A stretch of DNA of 64,000 nt from Flavobacteria bacterium MS024-2A (GTDB taxonomy: Bacteria; Bacteroidota; Bacteroidia; Flavobacteriales; Flavobacteriaceae): contig CAJJBB010000001.1 in assembly GCA_905182305.1 (NCBI GenBank), forward strand, positions 103,326 through 167,325, given 5' to 3'. The notes under the pieces were generated by a model. The model had not been told where the DNA came from. It made no database searches and saw nothing but the letters and a program-made list of their open reading frames with translations. Numbering within the stretch: the first letter of the stretch is position 1; each line of letters starts with the position of its first letter. Both the position numbers and the translations under genes were made by a program. Shown in pieces: positions 54,381-59,932 of this stretch.

Positions 54381-54914
54381 TTAAAGCATTTTTTTTAATC
54401 TAAGTTTTTTTATCTCCTTTTTTTTTAACAAAATGATATTATCATCTTTCAAAGAATAAAATTCATTTTTAATTTTAAATTCTGGATTTGTATTTTCTGA
54501 AAACCCATCTGATTTTTTTGAGGGATAAAATTTAGCAATTGGTTTTAATAAATATATAAAATCATTCCTTTTATCTAATATTCTAAACCAACTATTACTA
54601 TAGGTAATCCAAGATTCCTTGTTATCTAAAAGTAGAATTTCGTTTTTAGGAAAAGCGAAAAGATTAGGTCCAACCTGTGAGCGCATAAAATCATCTAATG
54701 CGTTATACTTGACCTTAATTTCTTTTCCGTTAACCATTGTTGGTATGAATTCATCGTGATAAAATTTTGAACCAATAATATTTAACGTCCAGCTATTATC
54801 ACGTTTTTTAGTTTCTATATTTATTTGTTCTACATCTCCATAGTTTCTAACCTGTTGCGTTTGTTGGCTATGAATTAAAAATGGAAAAAGCAGAAAAGTA
54901 ATTACACTTCTCAT
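54381..54914 (-). CDS. Secreted hypothetical protein
   Basis: Signal peptide MRSVITFLLFPFLIHSQ; 177 aa. Confidence 0.55.
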   Translation of the reverse strand: MRSVITFLLFPFLIHSQQTQQVRNYGDVEQINIETKKRDNSWTLNIIGSKFYHDEFIPTMVNGKEIKVKYNALDDFMRSQVGPNLFAFPKNEILLLDNKESWITYSNSWFRILDKRNDFIYLLKPIAKFYPSKKSDGFSENTNPEFKIKNEFYSLKDDNIILLKKKEIKKLRLKKML

Positions 54915-54946
54915 TTTAATTGATTTATGGTTAATAAAGATTCAAT
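54915..54946 (-). promoter_or_regulatory. Shared promoter/leader block
   Basis: TTAACCATAAATCAATTAAAATG immediately upstream of the ORF, as at 57884 and 59461. Confidence 0.55.
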
Positions 54947-54966
54947 AAACCTATAATATCATAATA

Positions 54967-55044
54967 CCGTATTTTTCTTCTTGAACTTACTGATGATGAT
55001 ATGCCTGTGGTTTAATAGAAAATGCCAATAAGTTGATTAGCGGT
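54967..55044 (+). repeat. Module-2 repeat, copy 6 (subfamily with ACCGTATTTTTCTTC left flank, shared with copy 2)
   Basis: ACCGTATTTTTCTTCTTGAACTTACTGATGATGATATGCCTGTGGTTTAATAGAAAATGCCAATAAGTTGATTAGCGG. Confidence 0.82.
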
Positions 55045-55166
55045 TATTTTTTTTTCTTTAATTCATCAACCTCTTTTTTTATAGTTTCAATTACTTTTTT
55101 TTGTTGAAGCACCATACTTAAGGCAGCTAAAGCAAAAATAAATCCTATTACACCTAAAGTTTCCAT
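55044..55166 (-). CDS. 40-aa membrane microprotein (absent from ORF track)
   Basis: METLGVIGFIFALAALSMVLQQKKVIETIKKEVDELKKKK*; one TM plus a charged coiled tail; ends at repeat copy 6. Confidence 0.5.
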   Translation of the reverse strand: METLGVIGFIFALAALSMVLQQKKVIETIKKEVDELKKKK

Positions 55167-55288
55167 TTTTTTTGATTTAAGATTTGATTATCAAGGTAGT
55201 AATAAAACATAAAACGCCCCTAAAATTAATTATTAGTTCTTTGGATGATTTTGCGAAATTCGTAATTTAGATTATTTACTTTTAGGGT

Positions 55289-55459
55289 ATGGAAAAGTTA
55301 CTAATTATTCTTTATTTAAACCTTGGGTTTTATGCCATAGCAAGGACTAATTATTTCATTAGCAAAAGAGATAAAAATTGGGGTAAATGGATTCATAGAG
55401 TTTTACATCTTATTAATATTGTTGTTTACTTCAATATTTTATATGAATTAATTATATGA
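55289..55459 (+). CDS. 56-aa small membrane protein (absent from ORF track)
   Basis: MEKLLIILYLNLGFYAIARTNYFISKRDKNWGKWIHRVLHLINIVVYFNILYELII*. Confidence 0.45.
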   Translation: MEKLLIILYLNLGFYAIARTNYFISKRDKNWGKWIHRVLHLINIVVYFNILYELII

Positions 55460-55508
55460 GAATACAACCCTGTGATGTTTGCAGCTATTCTTCCCATATA
55501 TTTACATT

Positions 55509-55676
55509 ATGTTAGTTAAGGTTAAATATTTAGGATTATCTGTCAGCATTTTTGCTTGTCTATTTAAACTTATGTCTTGGCAAGGCGCTGATATACTATT
55601 GATTATCGGTTTATCTTTGTTGGGCATTTATTTTTTACTTAAAGTTTTTAAATCACTCTTTTTAAGGAAGGAATAA
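55509..55676 (+). CDS. Small GldL-TM-like membrane protein
   Basis: YLGLSVSIFACLFKLMSWQGADILLIIGLSLLGIYFLLKVFKSL resembles the GldL-related two-TM pattern; ATG at 55509. Confidence 0.5.
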   Translation: MLVKVKYLGLSVSIFACLFKLMSWQGADILLIIGLSLLGIYFLLKVFKSLFLRKE

Positions 55677-55678
55677 AA

Positions 55679-55705
55679 ACCTGAAGATGATATGCCTGTG
55701 GTTTA
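55679..55705 (+). repeat. Module-2 repeat, copy 7 (core fragment, truncated after GTGGTTTA)
   Basis: ACCTGAAGATGATATGCCTGTGGTTTA. Confidence 0.8.
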
Positions 55706-55820
55706 CAATAGAAGATTTGGAATTTATTTTTATTTAAGTATTTAAATGTATCTAAGATTTCATAATTAAGGGTATTTATTTTAAAGCAGTTAATTTTGTG
55801 TAAATTAAAATTAAATAAAT

Positions 55821-56324
55821 ATGCCAAATAAATATAGAATTATTGTTGAATTAACAAGTGTAGTTGCAATAATATTTTCACTTGTATTTCTTGCATTAGA
55901 AGTAAAACAAAGTAATCAGCTTGCTAAAGCAGAAATTAGACAAGCTTTAAATGTTACTGATATGGAAGTTTATAAGGTTCAAATGGAAGAAGATATAATC
56001 GCAAAAGCATTATATAAAATAAATAAAAATATACCCATTGATGATTATGAAGAATATCAGCTTAATGAATTCCAAAGGTTTAATTTTAGAGATTTTGACA
56101 ATTCTTTTTATCAATACAGAATTGGATTATTTGATGAAAATGTATGGTTTGCATACAGAAGAATAATTAAATCCTTATTAACGGAAAATTATATTATGCT
56201 AATGTGGGGAAACAGTAATCAATCATTTAGTATTGAATTTCAAGACGAGGTAAATAATATATTAAAAGAAATAAAAGATGATGTTGCTCTTGGTTTAAAA
56301 GAAAACGTCACTAAAGTTAATTAG
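55821..56324 (+). CDS. Hypothetical membrane protein whose C-terminus is encoded by a module-2 repeat
   Basis: N-terminal TM ELTSVVAIIFSLVFLALEVKQSNQ; C-terminus KDDVALGLKENVTKVN* read from repeat copy 8. Confidence 0.6.
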   Translation: MPNKYRIIVELTSVVAIIFSLVFLALEVKQSNQLAKAEIRQALNVTDMEVYKVQMEEDIIAKALYKINKNIPIDDYEEYQLNEFQRFNFRDFDNSFYQYRIGLFDENVWFAYRRIIKSLLTENYIMLMWGNSNQSFSIEFQDEVNNILKEIKDDVALGLKENVTKVN

Positions 56325-56330
56325 TGACGC
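56274..56330 (+). repeat. Module-2 repeat, copy 8 (right half, inside the ORF 3' end)
   Basis: AAAGATGATGTTGCTCTTGGTTTAAAAGAAAACGTCACTAAAGTTAATTAGTGACGC. Confidence 0.85.
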
Positions 56331-56454
56331 ATTCAACTTTAACTAAAATCTAAACAATGAAATAAACTATATGCTATATTACTACTCTTTAAAAAAGAAC
56401 TCTCATAATGCTTTTATAATGTTTCTTTAAAAATTTGTTAAAAAAACTAATCTA

Positions 56455-56667
56455 TCACATAAACAAAGGTAAATCTTCACTTACTTCATTAGTAGCTTGT
56501 TTCATTCTTGGTAAAGTGTATTGTAAGACTATTTGAAGCATCTTAATACGCTGGTTAGCGTCTAACTCATTTACACCTAAAGAAGTTTTTAAATCGTCTA
56601 TAAGTAGTTGTAACTTTTCTTTTACTTCTAATGTTATTTTATTTGGTACTCCTGCTGTTCTTACCAT
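56455..56667 (-). CDS. 70-aa hypothetical protein, apparently intact source of module 1
   Basis: MVRTAGVPNKITLEVKEKLQLLIDDLKTSLGVNELDANQRIKMLQIVLQYTLPRMKQATNEVSEDLPLFM*; N-terminal GxPNK motif reminiscent of DUF5681/small-terminase-like proteins. Confidence 0.6.
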   Translation of the reverse strand: MVRTAGVPNKITLEVKEKLQLLIDDLKTSLGVNELDANQRIKMLQIVLQYTLPRMKQATNEVSEDLPLFM

Positions 56668-56697
56668 TTTTCCTATATTTAATTTAAATTATTCTTA

Positions 56698-57027
56698 ATG
56701 AAACATCTATTACTATTCTTTGGTCTTATCCTATTTTCTTGTGGGGATAGCACATCAAAATTTGACTTACAGAAAAAGGAAATGATAGCAAACGAGTCCG
56801 CAAGATGGTTTACTATGGCTGAACCTAAAGACTTCGTCTTTAATGTAGTTAACGATTCCACTTTTACGATGTCTTCTAAATTTGTTCATCCTATCCTCGC
56901 TAAAGAAGTAAGGTTTACCTACACATATTCCTATACTTCTTCCCTTGACAGTTTAAAAAAAAACGAACTCTCAAAACAAGAACTACTTGTTGAAGGCACG
57001 TTAAACAAGTATGTAGACAGAGAATAA
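56698..57027 (+). CDS. Lipoprotein, hypothetical
   Basis: MKHLLLFFGLILFSCGDS lipobox; 109 aa. Confidence 0.55.
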   Translation: MKHLLLFFGLILFSCGDSTSKFDLQKKEMIANESARWFTMAEPKDFVFNVVNDSTFTMSSKFVHPILAKEVRFTYTYSYTSSLDSLKKNELSKQELLVEGTLNKYVDRE

Positions 57028-57105
57028 AAATACTTACTTTATTTTTTAGAGAACGTCATTATTCTAACAGTAACTTATAGTTAGTTCTGATTAGCTTACG
57101 AGAAT

Positions 57106-57180
57106 TAATCCCAGAACTTACTGAAGATGATGTGCCTGGGGTTTAAAAGAAAACGCCACTAAAGTTAATTAGTGACGTTA
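57106..57180 (+). repeat. Module-2 repeat, copy 9
   Basis: TAATCCCAGAACTTACTGAAGATGATGTGCCTGGGGTTTAAAAGAAAACGCCACTAAAGTTAATTAGTGACGTTA. Confidence 0.92.
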
Positions 57181-57211
57181 GTATTTATAAGATTCTTTGT
57201 GTTTTAGAATT

Positions 57212-57883
57212 CTAATTAAAAACGTGAATATTATTTGTCAAGTAGCTTTTAACTAATTCTACTTTTCCTCTTTCAGCAATAAAATTCTGAAAAGCCTTTG
57301 TTTTATTAATTGCTCTTTCAGTTAAAATTATATCGTTAAGGTTAGAACCGCTCAACCAAGTATTGTGAGTTCCTCCTTGTCCTCCCATATCAATTGATTC
57401 AAGTGCTACAATTCGATCATCCAAAATATTATCAATTGCTTTAATGAATTTATCATACGCTTTTGCAAACTTAGCAGGTTCGTGAACAATCATTTCCCAG
57501 TTTTTATGAGCTTTATTCTTTTTACCATCACCATCTCTCCATCGTAAATTTGTCATTACCATAGATCCAGTTCCATCATTGATGTTTTTTTGAATTTTCC
57601 CAATGTAGGCATCCCATTCAACATCTGATTTTTCTTCTTTATAACCCCAATTTGCAGGATCACCTACCAGGAGAACCCTGTGTGTCACATCATATCCTAA
57701 ATAATTTACTCCCTGAAGAACTGCAGCTCCTGATTTTCTTTCTGCATCATTCCACTCAGCAAAAAGTTCTGCAACCTCTTCTGCTCTTCCCATTTTAACA
57801 TCAAGATTAATAACTCTAATACTTGTTTGAGCAAAAGAGACTATTGAGACAAGTAAAGTTGTAATTGTAATAAATTTTTTCAT
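57212..57883 (-). CDS. Secreted hypothetical protein
   Basis: Signal peptide MKKFITITTLLVSIVSFAQ; start moved from 57913 because MSIINHKSIK is translated from the shared leader. Confidence 0.65.
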   Translation of the reverse strand: MKKFITITTLLVSIVSFAQTSIRVINLDVKMGRAEEVAELFAEWNDAERKSGAAVLQGVNYLGYDVTHRVLLVGDPANWGYKEEKSDVEWDAYIGKIQKNINDGTGSMVMTNLRWRDGDGKKNKAHKNWEMIVHEPAKFAKAYDKFIKAIDNILDDRIVALESIDMGGQGGTHNTWLSGSNLNDIILTERAINKTKAFQNFIAERGKVELVKSYLTNNIHVFN

Positions 57884-57920
57884 TTTAATTGATTTATGAT
57901 TAATAATACTCAAACATAAA
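57884..57920 (-). promoter_or_regulatory. Shared promoter/leader block (TATGTTTGAGTATTATTAATCATAAATCAATTAAAATG)
   Basis: TAnnTTTG plus conserved leader. Confidence 0.65.
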
Positions 57921-57938
57921 AAAAAATTAAAAAATCAC

Positions 57939-57979
57939 AAATCCCAGAACTTACTGAAGTGGATATGTATGTGGTTTAG
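57939..57979 (+). repeat. Module-2 repeat, copy 10 (truncated after GTGGTTTAG)
   Basis: AAATCCCAGAACTTACTGAAGTGGATATGTATGTGGTTTAG. Confidence 0.85.
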
Positions 57980-57981
57980 TT

Positions 57982-58332
57982 TTATTCTTTTTTAAACCAA
58001 AGCATTATTCTGTTATTATTTGAAAAAGTCAAATTTGAAAAACCAAAATTATTTCCCCGGTTGTTATTACTTAATGGAATGTTTCCGTTAATGTCAAGTT
58101 CTATTCCAGATGTTACTTTTTCCAGGGTAAAACCATTATTTTGATATTCATTTATGAGATTGACAATAGAAGGGTTTTTAATTTTTTTTCTATTTATTTT
58201 TTCTCCCCCATTATCAATCATTACAAATAATTCTTTAGAGTTTTGATTTACAATATCAACAATAACCCATTCTTGGGAATGTACTTTTGAAATAAAGACA
58301 AAAAAGGAAAAGACAAATAAAATTATTTTCAT
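57982..58332 (-). CDS. Secreted hypothetical protein
   Basis: Signal peptide MKIILFVFSFFVFISKVHSQ; stop lies about 3 bp from repeat copy 10. Confidence 0.55.
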   Translation of the reverse strand: MKIILFVFSFFVFISKVHSQEWVIVDIVNQNSKELFVMIDNGGEKINRKKIKNPSIVNLINEYQNNGFTLEKVTSGIELDINGNIPLSNNNRGNNFGFSNLTFSNNNRIMLWFKKE

Positions 58333-58392
58333 AGTATAATCTGTTATATCCCAAATATAAGAAACTCTACAATATCTCTAATCCTTGTTTTG

Positions 58393-58518
58393 TCCCAGAA
58401 CTTAATGAACAAACAAAGGCAAGTCCTCACTTACTTCATTAGTAGCTTGTTTCATTCTTGGTATAGTGTATTGTAGAACTTACTGAAGATGATATGCCTG
58501 TGGTTTAAAAGAAAACTT
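58393..58518 (+). repeat. Composite repeat, copy 11: module-2 left end / inverted module 1 / module 2
   Basis: TCCCAGAACTTAATGAA-CAAACAAAGGCAAGTCCTCACTTACTTCATTAGTAGCTTGTTTCATTCTTGGTATAGTGTATTGTA-GAACTTACTGAAGATGATATGCCTGTGGTTTAAAAGAAAAC. Confidence 0.9.
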
Positions 58519-58577
58519 CAATAAACAGAAAACGCTAACTTTGATAAAACCTTAAATCAATTTATTACGTTTAAATT

Positions 58578-58769
58578 ATGAATTATAAAATTTTAATGAC
58601 CGTTACTGGTGTTCTAATTATAGCAAACCTCCTGATTGGATTCTTCACTAATTTTTGGGATGAAACTAATTATCCTGATTATATCAACTCCGTTTTAGGT
58701 GTTTTTTTAATTCTGTTTGCCACACAAGTTTTTTCCAAAGAGAATAAAAAAGAAAGCAAAGAAGATTGA
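58578..58769 (+). CDS. Small membrane protein (63 aa)
   Basis: MNYKILMTVTGVLIIANLLIGFFTNFWDETNYPDYINSVLGVFLILFATQVFSKENKKESKED; followed directly by a module-2 terminator remnant. Confidence 0.55.
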   Translation: MNYKILMTVTGVLIIANLLIGFFTNFWDETNYPDYINSVLGVFLILFATQVFSKENKKESKED

Positions 58770-58774
58770 AGAAA

Positions 58775-58895
58775 TAGAAAACGACCCTAAAGTTAATTAG
58801 TAACACTAATCACACAAACAATGGCAAATCTTCACTTACTTCTATTCTAGGTAAAGTGTATTGAAGAACTTAATGAAGATATGCCTGTGGTTTAG
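58775..58895 (+). repeat. Composite repeat, copy 12: module-2 terminator / inverted module 1 (15-nt in-frame deletion) / module-2 core
   Basis: AGAAAACGACCCTAAAGTTAATTAGTAAC..., ACAAACAATGGCAAATCTTCACTTACTTCTATTCTAGGTAAAGTGTATTG, AGAACTTAATGAAGATATGCCTGTGGTTTAG. Confidence 0.88.
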
Positions 58896-59031
58896 GTTTT
58901 ATATTTAAAAAATTACCGAGTTCTCAATTCACACTTACAAAACTTCTTTAAAGTTTCATTCACAAAATTTTAGAGTAGTTTTTCATTGTATTGGTTAAAG
59001 ATGTTTAAATCGTAAACTCGGGAGAGTTATC

Positions 59032-59460
59032 TTATTTTATTTGCTCCGGTCTTTTAAACCAGATACTTGCTATAAACATAAAAGCAATTGTAGCCCAAAT
59101 AATAATTGATGGAAAATCTGGGGCTAAAGAAGCGGGACCCATTTCTACAGTATAACCAAATTGGTTAATAATTGCTTTTGCACCTGATGAAATTTCTGCT
59201 CCGGTTTGCTCTAATTCAGAAAGTTGATATGAAATACTTTTTTGAGTTTGGACCATATAAGAAGATACTTGTAATCCAAAAAATATTATGCAAGTGCAAA
59301 ATAATGTCAATACGATTTTAGAATAAACAGGCATATTAAGCTCTCTTGACCTTCTAATAAGATAAAAAGCTAATACTGTCATTACAATTACACATAAAAG
59401 GTAAATTGCATTATTTATAAGATTAAGATTAGATATTTGATAAATTTGAAATTCATTCAT
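59032..59460 (-). CDS. Hypothetical membrane protein
   Basis: Three hydrophobic segments; start moved from 59490 because MNIINHKSIK is translated from the shared leader. Confidence 0.6.
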   Translation of the reverse strand: MNEFQIYQISNLNLINNAIYLLCVIVMTVLAFYLIRRSRELNMPVYSKIVLTLFCTCIIFFGLQVSSYMVQTQKSISYQLSELEQTGAEISSGAKAIINQFGYTVEMGPASLAPDFPSIIIWATIAFMFIASIWFKRPEQIK

Positions 59461-59497
59461 TTTAATTGATTTATGGTTAATAATATTCAAACATAAA
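59461..59497 (-). promoter_or_regulatory. Shared promoter/leader block (TATGTTTGAATATTATTAACCATAAATCAATTAAAATG)
   Basis: Nearly identical to 57884-57920. Confidence 0.65.
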
Positions 59498-59516
59498 CCT
59501 ATTATTAAAGAATCAC

Positions 59517-59653
59517 AAATCCCAGAACCTACTGAATAAACAAAGGCAAGTCATCACTTACTTCATTAGTACCTTGTTTCATTCTTGGTAAAGTGTATTG
59601 TAAGCCAGAACTTACTGAAGATGATATGCCTGTGGTTTAAAAGAAAACACCCC
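59517..59653 (+). repeat. Composite repeat, copy 13: module-2 left end / inverted module 1 / module 2; right end of array
   Basis: AAATCCCAGAACCTACTGAA-TAAACAAAGGCAAGTCATCACTTACTTCATTAGTACCTTGTTTCATTCTTGGTAAAGTGTATTGTAAG-CCAGAACTTACTGAAGATGATATGCCTGTGGTTTAAAAGAAAACACC. Confidence 0.92.
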
Positions 59654-59932
59654 TGACCATGAGAGTTTGGATTACACCCCTCTATACCCGTTTACCCCTA
59701 AGGAAAACCCCCTAATTAATCAAAAACTAATGAACTGATCGTCATTGTATTAGATAGGATAATTGGGGTGCAATGTATGTAGTGTCTTAAATACAGATGT
59801 ATAGGATTATATACTAGATACAAGAACTAGTGTCTAAATAAAAAACGATTCTAAAAAACCCACCCCTTATTTAGAAATCAAAGAATGTTTAGGAACTTTT
59901 AGGTTTTAAATATAATATCATAGTCCACATCT

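Noticed and set aside
47044-59653. Classical integron cassette array with attC sites
   Set aside because: The repeats lack RYYYAAC/GTTRRRY core-site pairs and the paired-stem attC layout, cargo orientation is mixed, and no IntI-type integrase is in the window. Only a looser cassette-like analogy is kept.
47044-59653. CRISPR array
   Set aside because: Repeats are spaced hundreds to thousands of bp apart with genes between them, are partly degenerate, and no cas genes are present.
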